From: Acanthacorydalis orientalis
Lineage: Eukaryota > Arthropoda > Insecta > Megaloptera > Corydalidae
Reading direction: 5' to 3'
Assembly (NCBI GenBank): GCA_034766995.1
Contig: CM068323.1
Location: 20,568,112-20,632,111 of the forward strand
DNA length: 64,000 nucleotides
The notes beneath the pieces were generated by a model. It made no database searches. It saw nothing but the letters and a program-made list of their open reading frames with translations, and was not told the origin of the DNA. The position numbers and the translations under genes were made by a program. Each line of letters opens with the position of its first letter. Position 1 is the stretch's first letter. Positions 12,540 through 26,219 of this stretch are shown in pieces.

Positions 12540-13110
12540 TCATCAGTCGACCGAATCGTTCCCATTATAAAACTAATATTGTTTTCATAACAAAACTTTC
12601 CACGTCGACCTACGCTCAAAACTAAATACCCGTATTAAAATGCCTCATTCACACCCCGTATCTTATTTTGTACACCAACAATACAATCCGCCACCGGCAT
12701 TCGGGACGAATCCGTGCATGAATGTGATATGCAAACATTTATCACGTACTCCATATTCATCCAGTGGCGTATGCGATCGACCAGAGTTCGCCACACATCA
12801 TTTTGCATGAGGGGTCTTCGTCGTCATGTCGCCCGTCTCGGTGTAGAATATTTGCGCGCGAGTGGCGCAACGTGCGTGATTGTCGTTTGAATAGCGTAAC
12901 AGCGGGCCCTGTTCGTCGGCTCCTCCTGTTCTTACGCTGAACAGAAAAGTGCTTGACACGATATTGGATTTTCTATAAAACTTCACTCAGTCGCCGTCAA
13001 TGTCTTTCATCGCCCGTGACATGAACTCGAAGTACTACGTACTGTAGTCGTACTGCTGTGCAGACTGGCTGTACCAGTTTTCAGTACAGACAATTTCTTC
13101 GTCGATGCAC
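12540..13110. other. CpG-rich island, candidate regulatory module
   Basis: About 570 bases less AT-rich than their flanks, with many CG dinucleotides (densest at 12680-12920). It contains an octamer-like ATGCAAAC near 12729. It also has short dyads: CTGTAC...GTACAG around 13068-13088, and GTACTACGTAC followed by TGTAGTCGTAC at about 13032-13054. The minus-strand open frame 12798-12986 shows no known domain. Read as possible enhancer or noncoding exon. Confidence 0.3.
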
Positions 13111-13129
13111 TTCAAGTACGTGAAATGTA

Positions 13130-14423
13130 CTGATAAGAATGTGTATCTAATCTAATTTCACTTAATGGCTTTCAAATGGAATATTCTTTCTTTCTTTTTC
13201 TTCGGCAACTTACAGTAATGAAAGCATTTAAATTATATTAACATATTTACAATCTAAATGCATTCATTACTTATCAAAACCTATTGACAAATAATTTTGT
13301 TAAATGCCTGCTTGTTTATGTTAAATAAAATTTTAATATAGCAATTATTCAAATTTCATATTTATGCATCTCATTTTCGATATATGTTATGTAGAATTAT
13401 TATTTGATTAATATAACTACTTCACTATAAAAACAGTACTTTGAAAATAAAGTCAAAAATTTAAAGTCAAATTATTTAATAATCATAAACTGCTTGAAAA
13501 CTTAAATAATTTCTCTAATTATAAAAATACAAGTATAATAATTGTGTAATTTATTAAATTCATTTTTATAATGTTATTTTTTAACAATGTTTTCCATTTT
13601 TTGGGGTTAAAATGTTTGTTTCATTAAAATAATTAATAATTTAATTCGTATAATAATTTATCGAATCATAATTTCAAAGGAAATAAAAGGATTTAATACA
13701 AAAAATATATATTTGATTTATAATTAAAGAACATTTTATAAAAAATGAATTACTTCATGAGATAATTATATGTATATCATTGAATACTTATTCAAAAAAT
13801 GTATTTTTAATCAACTAATATAATTTTTAAAGCAGGAAATAATAATATAATATAAAGAAAACAGCCAGTATTTAACGAACTATTATATTATACATTACTT
13901 ATCAATAAGATATTTATACACAAATTAATAAGTTTCAATTTGATTACAATAATAAAATAATAATAAATTGAAACATCCATGTTTTTACTGTTTTTCAAAC
14001 AAGACAAAGTACATAAAAACATCCAATTGAAAATTTATCATTTATTTATAATGTATTTAAAAGGTATACCAACATTTTTTGTAAAATTTCATTTTATATT
14101 ATGAACATTTTCATGAATTCAATTTGTTCTTTCTTTCTTGAAGGAAACGAGAACCTTTGTTCTTAAAGTAATATTTATTCTTAAGTAGATTTGTTTGTTT
14201 GCCTGTTTAATAATTTATTTAAGTATTTGTTTTAATGTATTCTTAATTTAATCTTTGTTTTCAGATAATGAGGTTAGTACTCCAGGTATCTCATTTTATA
14301 TTTTGAATCACATAAACAATTCTCAATTAAGGTATTGTGAAAATTTTTCTTATAATTATATCATTGTAAAATATATTTCCATTTCATTTAACCGTTTTAT
14401 TCACTTGTAAAAAAATATTTAGC

Positions 14424-14477
<54 letters not shown>

Positions 14478-15110
14478 CTCATATTGATAAAACTGTACAT
14501 TGAAAATAATTTCTCTTTTATAATCTCATCGATTTAATTAATTAGTTCATTGAGAAATAATGCATTTTGTAAATCATTTTATATATTTTCGAACTCTTTA
14601 ATTTAACAATATAATGAGAATTTATTAATTTATATGTAAAATTGTTTTTATTTTAATACATTAAATTATATGTGATTACAAATCAAAGTGTTGACATTAA
14701 TTTTAAGAAATAGTTGGTTACTTCGTTAATGTTTTCTTTTTATACATGAAGCCAATATTGAGAGCCGTTATAATTTTGTTAATTTTCAATTCTAAAACTA
14801 TTTGAATATATTGAAAGTTTAAATTACAGAACTTAATGCAAAAAAAGATAAACAGTAACAATTAAATAATAGGTCTATTAATAATGTTGGAACATTTTAT
14901 GTAAAAATGTATATAGATTATAATATAAAATGTGCTTTAGGGAAAAACTGGAATATTATTATGTTTTTGAATATTCTAAATTTATTATTACTGTGTTATA
15001 AGTATAAATAGATAATTGTAATGTCATCTTTCATACAATTCAAATTAATTAAAATACTATAAAAGCTATGAGTATTCCATGAAATTCAACAGAATAATAT
15101 TATGTGTAAC
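13130..15110. other. AT-rich noncoding DNA
   Basis: No gene seen. It contains an exact 10-bp inverted repeat GTTTCAATTT (13932-13941) / AAATTGAAAC (13965-13974) and a (TA)n array at about 14430-14474. The remainder is low-complexity AT-rich sequence. Confidence 0.6.
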
Positions 15111-15119
15111 ATATGCTGT

Positions 15120-15500
15120 TTTCACAAACTCTGGCCTGGCTATCTAAACAGTTAGTGAGCTAGACAGCTCCTCGACGAACAGTAACAAGTGTTTTCAGCC
15201 CATGATGTGACGACTGCATACTCTACGAAACTTGTTCTTACAACTTACCAACCACGTGGTGCGCTTAGTCTGCACAGACGGTGTTCTCCCCTTTTTCATT
15301 TCATAGTCTCATTCTTATATGCACTTACTTTCGAGAATCAAAACTTTGGAGATATGTCACATGTGGACGATCCCGAGCTTTTGTTTGATTTTTACGAAAA
15401 TCGTCACAGATTTCTGTCAAAGTTTTGTTATAAGAGACGAATATCAAATGAAAATACCTCGTAATTCTTTTTGTTCTGATGTTTCTGTATCAAGGGAAAT
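15120..15500. other. GC-richer segment with palindromic E-box and unassigned open frame
   Basis: The segment is less AT-rich than its surroundings and carries a perfect 10-base palindrome ACCACGTGGT at 15251-15260 (E-box core 15253-15258). An open frame of 91 codons on the plus strand (15189-15464) follows a TTTTCAG acceptor-like sequence near 15191-15197, but I recognise no domain and a second frame is open over part of it. It is more likely a regulatory or untranslated segment than a coding exon. A (TA)n array (15519-15564) follows. Confidence 0.25.
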
Positions 15501-15513
15501 GTAGTTTTCATCG

Positions 15514-15566
<53 letters not shown>

Positions 15567-15929
15567 ACGTGTGTGTAGATTTTGTCACTAATATTTTTAT
15601 TATAAATAAAAAACTAAAAAAAATGTATTTATCAAAAATAATATAGATCTATAATAGAATAATTATTATAAAATACTACTAATAAATGCATTCAAATACA
15701 ATTATATATGTATATATATATATATACGACTTTGAAAATATTTGTTAAATATATATAAAAAAATTAATAACTCTTTCGAGAATAAACACATATCTTGAAT
15801 TATTCTCACTTTTAATTTAATGAAATATTTAATTACTACGAGTTTATATCTACGATACGTCTGTAAATTTATCTTTGACGCATATTTATTTTTCAATATG
15901 TTGAAAAATGTAATTACCAACATATTTTA

Positions 15930-17390
15930 ACGAGACGGAAATATAAATAGCATGTAAATGAATTTCATATTTTAATTATATGTTTCGTTGTATAACTGAG
16001 TTCCATTTTATCTAGAAACTTCAAATTAATATTTGTGGAAATCTAGCAGGTACTCTATTCTATCCAGTTTTAATTAAAATATTTTATGCATGTAGAAAAT
16101 GTAAATTTATTTTCGATTATACGGTACGAGTAAGCAACTAATTCAAATAAAAGCCAAAACAACATTTTTTATTCACTACTGGTACGACATACTTCATTAT
16201 TTTCTTATAATACCAGATGATACCACGACCTAAGTCAACTAGAAATTGTGAACATGTACTGAGAAATAAGAAATGTTCTATTTATGCATGGCACACATAT
16301 AACTTTCTTGTTAGTGTCAAAAATGAAGTTTACTGTAAAAGCAAGTAGATAATATATATGTTCACAACATGACGTCTAATATTAGGTTATATGGAATTTT
16401 TCAGTAATGGAATTTTTTAGTACCGAATTGTTCTAAATGCATTTTTAAACCCTGTATGGAAATATATATCCACAGCAAGTCCAATCAGTCACGTAAAAAT
16501 GAATATAATCTTTTTAATACAATATCTGAAATAATTAAACGTCAATCATTTATTGAAATTGATTTTGAATTCACATAAAAAAATAGTTTAATTATAAAAG
16601 GTCTGGAACTGATACTGAAATATTAATCGAAAAAGACTAAAATTGAACTTTTTTGAATAAATACGTTTCAATACCGACATATTTTGAATGTTTGATTGAA
16701 ATGAAGTCAATATGTAAAATTATATTTTTCAAATAAAATAATTAAATAGTATTGCATGAACAGTACCGTATAAAAAATATTATTCTCGTTTCATCGTTTC
16801 ATCCTTTTAACATACAAAATAGAACCATGAAGTAAGTATTGTTCTCGAATCGATCTGCCTGTATGTATTGACATTTGTAATAGTAGTAATAGTTTTACAA
16901 TATGCCAGTGAATAGTCAAGTTATGAATAGCATGAAACAATGAGAAACTAATATCTTAATTGACCGAAGTTTGATCTTCATTAATATCTAACGTCGAACG
17001 TGAAGACTAAGTTTATAATTACTACAACAGAGGTTATTTAATTACTGCAACATCTGACTGCAACGTCATCGAGATTTCAATAATTACAAATATATGATTT
17101 TTATGAATGCACATATATATATATATATATATATATATAGGTGATATTTAAAAAAACCATAACAGGTTTATTATGTGTAATATTTTATATAAATTCTCAA
17201 CTTTCCTCACAAATTTTAAAGTTATACATGTATTGAAAACTAATTATTAATGTGCCTTCTATACCAGATGTTCTCTATACATAAAGTTTCATCAGAGTTA
17301 TGTCGTTCAATTGGAAAGTTTATACTTACAAATATATAAATAACCGTAATGTAAAACGGTGTTATTGCTTTTTAAATCATATATATATAT
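15930..17390. other. AT-rich noncoding DNA
   Basis: No gene seen. Small items: two adjacent 16-base copies of ATGGAATTTTT(C/T)AGTA at 16391-16422, differing at one base, and (TA)n arrays at about 17111-17139 and 17380-17394. Confidence 0.55.
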
Positions 17391-17394
17391 ATAT

Positions 17395-17426
17395 ACCTTA
17401 AAAGGAATATATATTCTTTTTAAGGT
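17395..17426. repeat. 32-bp near-perfect palindrome without loop
   Basis: ACCTTAAAAGGAATAT is followed directly by ATATTCTTTTTAAGGT; the two halves are complementary except for one position. It directly abuts a (TA)n array on its left. A palindrome of this length without a spacer is unusual and should be structurally unstable or recent. Confidence 0.8.
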
Positions 17427-17429
17427 GTA

Positions 17430-18700
17430 TAATAACTGAACTTATTTGAATCTATATATACGAGTTTTATCGATTTCAACAGTAAACTTCAACTAAATAA
17501 TATCTAGAATAATTTTCAGATAAAACGTATGAATAATTATATATGAATAGTACATAAATACTTTTTTCACATGAAAGTGGTACAGCGAAAATCATTTTGC
17601 ATGCATTAAGATTTAATTAGATTTTTCTTTTAGTTATACATATTGTGATGTACCGTAAATTAAATGGAATTGATATAATTAGATGTAATGGATAAAGTCC
17701 TGTGGGACTTCATAAACATGTTCTTCGGAACACAAACTCTTACGTCGATCTTGTAACCTTTAGCAAGTCTAATTACGAGAGTTATTAATTAAGATCGATG
17801 AATGGGAATGTCATTTATTCCTACGAGAAGTAACTATCACCAACAGATTTGAAAACTTCGAAATGTATTTAACCTTTTCAAGTACGCGCTGTCTTTTCGT
17901 CTCATGGCTATATAATAGTTATTTATTTTTGAAAAATCATTGAGGTCAGTAACCTAGATTCGAATTTAATTTACATATTGTTTAAATTAAAGGAGCATTC
18001 AAGCGAGGAAAAATAGGAATAATTATAATCATATATTTTTTCAAAGTTAAATAAAAATAAATTCAATCCATGTTTACTTCTAATAAACTTTTTACTTTTG
18101 ACGAAGAGCATCAATAACTTCATTAATAGAGACTTGCATATTTTAGTTCCTTCAGGATTTACACAAATATAAAAAGTTTATTTTTAATAGTTGAGGAAGT
18201 AGAAAAGTGATTTTTTTATTAATATATCTATATAGATTTATTAAAAGAGAAATTTATTTGAAATTTTAAACTTTAATTTCAATTAAAAGTTTATTTAAGG
18301 ATTTTTGAATGTTTATTTCAACATATTACCGACGTTACTATTTTTGTGTAGTGTACAAGATATTTAATTTAATTCTTTTCATCGTACTTCATTGAATGAT
18401 TCATCTTAATTCGAAATAAACAAAATCAATCTTTTATTTTATTCAATGTCTTATGTACAAAGGTTGATAAAAACATCATAGAGTTTTTTCATGTTCAAAC
18501 GAACAGGATTAAATATCAAAAGCGGCCAAGCATATCTTTTTATAAATTTTAGATTGTCTAGACGTCAAGTGTATCGTAAGTTATCGTGTTCACTAAAGGG
18601 TTGACATTATAATAAATGAATAGAGGCTATAATTTTTACGTCGACCGCAATGTCAAAAGTTAGGTAAGACATGGAAAAAACCAAAGTTGTAAATTTTTAT
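17430..18700. other. AT-rich noncoding DNA
   Basis: No gene seen. A slightly GC-richer patch lies at 17690-17880 with a small AAGTCC...GGACTT hairpin near 17696-17711. No open frame with recognisable content. Confidence 0.5.
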
Positions 18701-18709
18701 AGATCAGAT

Positions 18710-19090
18710 TTCTTCTTTGTCGCTCACATAATTATCCACGCAGAGTGAGAGAGCGCTAAACTTACGGTTTTTCGTTACAATTCACTGCTGGTCTGTAGAC
18801 AACAGTATACAATGTATGCGTTCCAAATTCACTGTCTTCGTCGCCGACGTTTCGATATTAGTCGCTTTTCCTAAATGATCTTTTTTAAACGTTACATTTT
18901 ACGTTTTTAGACGGCCGTTACGTTTTTTTCTTTCGACTCCCGTACACTAGCCTCGAACTGATAAAGTTTGTTTCGATGTCATTGTATTTGCGTACAAAAA
19001 AATGTTGAACAGAGCACAGAGTGGAGAGTTGTTCTTTCTTTTTTTTCTATCGGTCAAATGTTATGCAGTTAAAAGCGAGTACGTTTTTGA
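18710..19090. other. CpG-rich island, candidate regulatory module
   Basis: Less AT-rich and CG-containing (CGTCGCCGACG near 18839-18849, ACGGCCGT near 18911-18918) between AT-rich flanks. No open frame of interest. It contains a 16-mer (18793-18808) repeated exactly at 41625-41640. It may be regulatory; unproven. Confidence 0.25.
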
Positions 19091-19880
19091 CTTCCTTTTA
19101 TAATCACTGTATCAGCTACACGATTTTTTATGCAAGGTCTACAGTGTTTTCGTTAAAAGTATTAAAAAAAGGAAGTTGAAATTGCTACACAGGGTCGGAT
19201 TATTTTGTAAAATATACATTTCTATAATAAATGATATTCGTTTGAAAGTAACTCTTTTAACACAGATTAAAATCTAGTAAATTTTATTAGATTTCATGGG
19301 TTTCAACATACGCTTTTATTACTTTTGAAAATAATTCGTAAATTTTTTTGTTCATTGTATAAAAATATACAAAATATTCTATTTAATTTTATGAATAAAA
19401 AGGGTAATTCTAGAATAGCAATAGGTGTTTTTCAAATTTTATACTCTAATAACGGATACTCTTTTTAACTTTCGCTTACTAATTGAGTAGATATCTTTGT
19501 ATTTCCATATACATATTCGTATATTTTTCTCCAATTATTTATCACATGGCCTCTAGGCATTTTTATTATTATGAAATTTAAATTCACATTTTAAAAATTT
19601 TTACACTTTCTTCAATCATTTATTTTGAAATAAGGATTAATATTAAAATATATTTAGTATTATATACATTTTTTTTGTAATACTTTCAAAATGTATTAAT
19701 AGTAATTGATCTTTCCTTAATTAATATCAGAGCTTAAAAATGGATTATAGTTATACTTAATAGAGACTCGAACAAGTTTTTATTTTGAAATATTTTTTTC
19801 TTTTAATATCACCTATCTTGTTAGTAATTAAATTAATTAATTTTCCTATTAATATAATTGAAAATTAATGAAAAAGAAAT

Positions 19881-19884
19881 TCAC

Positions 19885-19952
<68 letters not shown>

Positions 19953-20018
19953 TGTATTTAAATGACTGAACGGCGAATTTTATTCATGAGACTCAGTTAC
20001 CATAATATTGTTTGAAAA

Positions 20019-20071
<53 letters not shown>
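19881..20071. repeat. (CA)n-(TA)n and second (TA)n array
   Basis: A CA-rich run from about 19881 passes into pure TA alternation to about 19948. A second pure TA array spans about 20020-20071 after a 71-base unique spacer. The CA-to-TA order is the reverse-strand equivalent of the TA-to-TG arrays elsewhere. Confidence 0.95.
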
Positions 20072-20072
<1 letters not shown>

Positions 20073-20139
20073 TTGCGAGTAAGATCCTTAGAGAAACTGT
20101 AATAAAATCAGCAATAAAAATGCACAGGAACATGAGCAT

Positions 20140-20790
20140 GTAACCGTGACGTTACTGTCAGTTCTGGGAGATGAAAACCAAATACATAAAAATGCTTCCA
20201 TGAACCATCATTAACCCTTTGGGAGCAAATAAGTTAAAAGAACCCCTGTACGGGGAAAGTTTTGTCTGCGAACGTCATGCACATGTTTTGGCTTTAAGAA
20301 CGTGTACATCTGAGCACCGCCGTACAGTTTTTGTACGAGAAAACAGATTGGCTGGGGACCCTGAAGGTGCGGTCGAGTTGCTGCGATTACATGTCGTATG
20401 CAAATGTCTTCTGCTCAGAAGGGAATAGACGCGACTGCTGCATACCCAAATGCATGCAGCTTCGCATCTTCACGTATACATAACATTTCCCTCAGTATAC
20501 AGACGGTGAATATCGATGGTATGAAAGTGGATGGATAGAATATATATATACACACACATACACATACTCACTTACCACATAACACGCCTTGAAACGTGCA
20601 CTAATCTCGTAATCCGGCTGATCGCCGTTTCAGAACATCGGGGCTACTTAACCTAGTTAACATAGCTTTTACGATTCAACGATCTAGATTAGCGTTGTTT
20701 CGTTTTACGGTGCGCCGGTACTCCTTTTTTACGTGTTACGTTACTCGACGGCTCTGGTAGCGTCTGATCTTTTTGCACTTTTCCATCGTA
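20140..20790. other. Long CpG-rich island with POU octamer
   Basis: One of the longest GC-richer segments, about 650 bases, interrupted by a short TA/CA run near 20540-20566. It contains a perfect octamer ATGCAAAT at 20398-20405 (the consensus of POU-domain factors), a small hairpin CGTACA/TGTACG near 20322-20340, and many CG dinucleotides at 20570-20790. The 69-codon open frame at 20219-20428 uses a non-ATG start and shows no known domain. The left part begins with TTAACCCTTTG, which resembles a piggyBac-type end, but no partner end was found. Confidence 0.3.
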
Positions 20791-21042
20791 CGGTTTTACT
20801 ATTCTTCTAAAAATCATTTATTTTTATAGTAATATTTCAACGTATAAGATTGCGATTTTGTTCAGAAATCAATTTTTAGTTTCTTTTTTGTTATATGTTT
20901 TTATCGTATCTTAAAATATTATTATGTGATAACACAGTATTAATATTGTATCACTGATGCATACATGTATATTTTTTTTATTTTTTGTAACAGTAAAAAA
21001 GTAAAGTTGAAATCGAGTAAGTGATGACCATTAAATATCTGT

Positions 21043-21078
<36 letters not shown>

Positions 21079-21089
21079 AAGAGAGAGAG
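21043..21089. repeat. (TA)n then (GA)n compound microsatellite
   Basis: TA alternation from about 21043 to 21061 continues directly into GA alternation to about 21089, followed by a short GT-rich run. Confidence 0.9.
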
Positions 21090-21389
21090 CATGTTTGTGT
21101 GTGTGTTCAATAAACAAATATAAATGACTTAGTAATAACAAACAATAGTATTGATGTCTACTTTTACAAAATAGATCTTTAATTATTAAATGTATAATTA
21201 ATAGTAAAAAACAATTGTATCCCTGATAATTTTGATTTTATAATATTCTCCTTGGACTTATTAAAAACACATAATTTAACATAAAAATGGAAGAGTACAT
21301 TGCTAATTATAATATAATTCTATAAAAAAATAAAAAATTCATACACTTAGAATACGATACCACTTATAACCAATTTATTAACAAGATTT

Positions 21390-21390
<1 letters not shown>

Positions 21391-21434
<44 letters not shown>

Positions 21435-21456
21435 CTATTATTTCTTAAAATAAAAC

Positions 21457-21518
<62 letters not shown>

Positions 21519-21695
21519 TTATATATGTATATATATATATTTATATATATATATATATAAATAACTACTATTTCTTGAAATAAAACATTTATCTTAAAAT
21601 TCCTTATTCCATATCTCTTCTGCACATATTTGTTTATTTTAGTATTAAAATAAAGTAAAGCATGAGTAAGAATTTTGTATTTATAACAATTACTC

Positions 21696-21736
<41 letters not shown>

Positions 21737-21806
21737 CATGAAATATTATAAAACTTTGCAATAAAATATTAGTGATGTGTAACGGAACTATATATATATA
21801 TATATA
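21391..21806. repeat. Cluster of TA arrays with a duplicated unique spacer
   Basis: Five TA-rich arrays lie within about 415 bases. The spacer TACTATTATTTCTTAAAATA (in 21431-21460) reappears slightly changed at about 21562-21590 (ACTACTATTTCTTGAAATAA), showing that an array plus its flank was duplicated in tandem with a period of about 130 bases. The 116-codon minus-strand open frame across the cluster is repeat translation. Confidence 0.75.
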
Positions 21807-21809
21807 ACA

Positions 21810-24800
21810 TTAAAAATATAGAAGATAATTGATGATCTGATATGCAATACATCAAAATTAATCAAATTCTTTTCTGTGTTGTTACATTTTCAAAATAATG
21901 GATTGAAATGTTTGTGATTATGAAAAAAATAACTCTCAAATTAGTTGTCAGTTAAGTATTAACACATCTGACAAAATATCTATGAATGCATTCACTCGAG
22001 TTTATTATGCATGACTTATCTAATTCTGAATTACTTTATTTAAAATTTACACATTTATTATCAATATAGACATTAATTCTTTTATCATCAAATTTGAAGA
22101 ATTCTTTTTAAAAGAGTAATAGATGATTTAAATTAATTTTTGTATCATGCTGAAGAGACATTTTTCTAATCTAAACGTGATTGAAGAGAAGTTTCGCTGA
22201 TTCATATTATTTTTTCTGTTTTCTGAATGAAGTTATATAGAATGTTTCAGGTCATGATCTCTCATAAAATTCTATCATTAAATTAAATGGATTATTTGAG
22301 TTCGCGTAGAACAGAGCATTGATCTTCATTCTTTCAAAGTATTATCCTTTTGCAAAACGTTTCTTTCTCAATTAGTGTGTGATATTAATTGAGTATTCGT
22401 ATGTTATATGTGATAGCATTCATGTACGTGATATAAATTATTTCTGATATTACATTAACGTTATTTGTTTTATAAAATTAAAATACTTTATATTTTCTTA
22501 TTTCATAACATTTAATTGTAAACTAAATTCAGATTAATTTTTATATATTAAGATTTAATATTATTTTTTATTCGTATTTTTTTATTTCCAGCTTTTATTA
22601 TTTTGCTTGTCAATTTTGAACATACTGCTTTTATATTTATAATTAACAAAGGTATTCAGTTACCGAATATTTATATACTATTTATTTAAAAAAATCTACC
22701 ACTAATTAATTCTTTCGGTTAGTAAATTCTTTCTATTAATAATAATATATTATATAAAAATAAAATCAGTATTTATATATATATATATATATATATATGA
22801 ACAGAATACTATATGAAGTAGAGATGCTGTAGAGAAAAAATAAATAATTTCGTTTCCATTTCGGATAAACCGATATCATTTTATTTTACGAAAAGTGAAC
22901 CGTATTTATTTTAAATTGGTGTATTTCAATCGAACCAAAAAGTCAATTCAGCATAATTGTATAAAGTAAATTAACGACCCACTATACAATTAGTCGATGC
23001 TACGTGTCTGGGTGAAAAATGTCACCGTTTTAATGGAATAATAACACAGCGTCTTCGTGAGATATTATGGCTATCGTTGCTCTAGATAGAATAATAGAGC
23101 ACGGTGAGTGTTCAACTGAATCGATCAATTATTTATGTCACAATCGGTCATATATTATTCTATTATTGTTCTGTCACGCGAAAAGAAAATTTACTGTTCA
23201 TAAATTAAACGAATATTTACTGGTATTTTAAGGATAGTACCTGATGACTCTGTTACATACTTTTTTTTCGTGTGCCGTAGAGATGAAGAAATGTTTGCAA
23301 GGTATAAATTTTGAAAGAATTCTCGTATTTGCAGAAAAGAATGATTTATTTTCAACGTAGAGTTTCGTGGTTTTAAAAAGAAGTATTAAAGATGTTTTTT
23401 TTTCATTTTTTTCTTTGTCGAGTGGTTCTTTTATATATTCTTTTCAAAATACGGACACTATTAAAGACCTGAATTCTAAAGGAGTGCAGTACTTGTTTTA
23501 TGCTCCGGACAGAGAAAAGTATTTTTGGAAGAATCTAAAGGAACAATAACTTAATTATATTTTGATTTTAGCTGTAGTTTAAATTTGATACATTTCAGTT
23601 TGTTTTTTGATAAATTTTCAACGCTGAGATATATTAATGATTGTATTATTTATTTTATTTCTTCTAAGAATTTATTTAATTGAAAAATAAAATACACGTT
23701 AAATTTCTAAAACTAATAACAAAAACGTAATTCAATAAAATAGGTAAAAAAGCACAAGTGTCGTTTAAAAAAATATGAAATGCTTGATTAAAAATAATCT
23801 ATTAGAATGAAATTAAAATCTAAATTTTTTTTGAATGTATTGTAATTAGCAGTCTAGCCAGTAATTAAAAAAATCTACATTTAGTTAAAAAAAAACATGG
23901 AAATTAACAAGGCTTTAAGTTGATGTGACAATCTTACACGTCTGTGAACCGTTTTCTGTGACGAACACTGTAACAAGATTTAATACATATTAATGTTCTA
24001 GTAATTTATTCCACATTTAATGAATACACTCGAATTGTTCATTATATTTTGAAAATATTTTAAGGATAGAGGATGTTTTATACAGATCTTGTTTTTGTTA
24101 TCGTTTATATAAAATGTACAAGCAGACAGATAAGTTCATTAAATTATAATTTATTCATCAAACAATGACTACAAGCAGATTACAAATGTTACTATAATTT
24201 AGAAAATGCTAATATTTTCATTTTGCGAATAATGGACTTATAATATAAATATTTTAATCTAAGACAGCTGTAATAAATTGGTCATTAAAATTGTATTGTT
24301 AATTGATAAATATGTTAATTAAGTTATATATAGAAATATCAATTACTTTTTCGATTGCTTTCATCTTCAAAACGGTTTAAATTTTAATGATTGCTTAAAT
24401 AAAGTTAAAATAAATATAAATATTTCTAAAAGTGATAGTATTTTTATATCATTTGTTACTTTAATGACAATTATTTTTTAGTTTATTACTATTAACTTTA
24501 TATTGAAAAAAAATTTCTCTAATATTATTTTATATTTGATTGACAAAAATATTGAATATTTTCATATATTTTCAGTAATAGCCAAACAAGTTTTATATAT
24601 TATTATATATTTTAAAATGAATAAGAGTACTTGTTTGTTAATTTATTTCGAATTTGAATGAGTAATATTTAAATAAATGTAATATCAAATATACTCATAA
24701 GGATAGAAAAATATTTAAGGAATTTTTGGAACAATGTAATACATTAGAACGCTTTATACTAAATAATTATATTCCGGAGGTACATTGGTTTAGTTTTTCC

Positions 24801-24933
24801 GTTATACTGAAACAATAAAAGCGTACAAATGGTTATCTTTCCCCTATCATCTATTAATCTTGATGCATGATGCGTCATGAGTTTATTGCTTAATATTGGC
24901 TACTCAGGCCTAACTACCGATGCATTAAATCAC

Positions 24934-24992
<59 letters not shown>

Positions 24993-26210
24993 TATGTATA
25001 TATATATATAAAGATAGAAAATTGAAAATATTTTCAGATTAAATTATAAATAATACAGTTCTAAAAATGAAACCGATTCTTTAATTCAACTTAGAGTAAA
25101 TTCGAATGATCAAAGTAATCCCGTGAACTTTTTAAAAATTACTAGAGCATGTCTCGTGAACTTTAAACCGACAGGTATTTTACTGAAAAGAAGCTCTTTA
25201 AGTAACGAAAACAACTGTATGTACACCCGAAAACCATTGCGACAGTCAGAGTTGACATTAAACAAAGCCCACGGTGTTATACTCGTCGTCATGCACTCTC
25301 TTTAAACATTTCCGGTTCTAGTTTATGTCGCACATAAATGTTTAAACTTTTATCTACATGAAATACAAACAGTTTAAGAGATGAAATACGTTAATTAAAA
25401 TAATTACACATATTCTTGTTTTATAACAATAATGATCTTATTTTAATGATAATTTTTATTTTATTTTAAACAATCAGATGTCTAGTTTCAAATGATTCAT
25501 TCCAAGAGGATTCTATATATTTTAATCTCTTTTCTGTTTGATATTCACTTCTTTTAACAATCGAGGATCTCTAAGCAAAGGTATTGGCAATATTCTTTGT
25601 AAGAGAGTTGTTTTCAAGTAAAAATAAATTTTTAAAATAAACAATTGGATAAACTATACGAGTAAGTTTATTAGTATTCTTTGTAGTAGTATTTATTATA
25701 TATTAGAGTCTTATCATTTAGTATGTAGCAAAAATTGCATTATCTAAATATTTCACTTTCATTTCTCTTCAAAATAGTATTGATCCCAAAAAGATAATTA
25801 TCAATTAGAAATAATTTAGAAACATATTCTTTTTATCGTATTTTACTAATAAAACTTTTTGTTTTTCTTAATTTTTTACTAAGTGATATTGTTGTATCTT
25901 TGTTGAAGTTTTCTAAAATTTTCAGATATTTCTTAAATTTATAATTTTAGTAAATGAGATATACTTCATTTTTTAAAAAAATGTATTTCGTTTAATTCTG
26001 AACTCGAGCTTTTAATTGATAAACGTATTAAATATCAGCAAATAATATATAAAAAGGTATAGAATTAGATATAATTGAATGTATAATGTATTTTCTGTTT
26101 GCTCCAAATTCTATGAGCTTTTTTAACAGATTTGATATTTTAAGAAACAATGTGCGTATTTTATTAAATATTTCTACTAAATTGAATATATCACACAATG
26201 TGAAGATTTC
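21810..26210. other. AT-rich noncoding DNA
   Basis: No gene seen in about 4.4 kb. It contains (TA)n arrays at about 22777-22799 and 24941-25010 and a mildly GC-richer patch at 22970-23120. Opposite-strand short open frames overlap at 25110-25305; neither has a recognisable domain. Confidence 0.55.
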
Positions 26211-26219
26211 CACTGCGAT

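Noticed and set aside
18793..18808. 16-mer CTGTAGACAACAGTAT repeated exactly at 41625-41640
   Set aside because: A single shared 16-mer between two places in 64 kb is near chance level, and flanking sequence does not extend the match.
17137..19815. ATAGGTGATATT near 17137 and its complement near 19805 as ends of a 2.7-kb element
   Set aside because: A 12-base AT-rich match is expected by chance; no TA-bounded extension and no coding relic lies between.
20218..20440. TTAACCCTTTG at about 20213 looked like a piggyBac end at a TTAA target
   Set aside because: No matching CAAAGGGTTAA end lies within several kb and no transposase frame is present; one short match is not enough.
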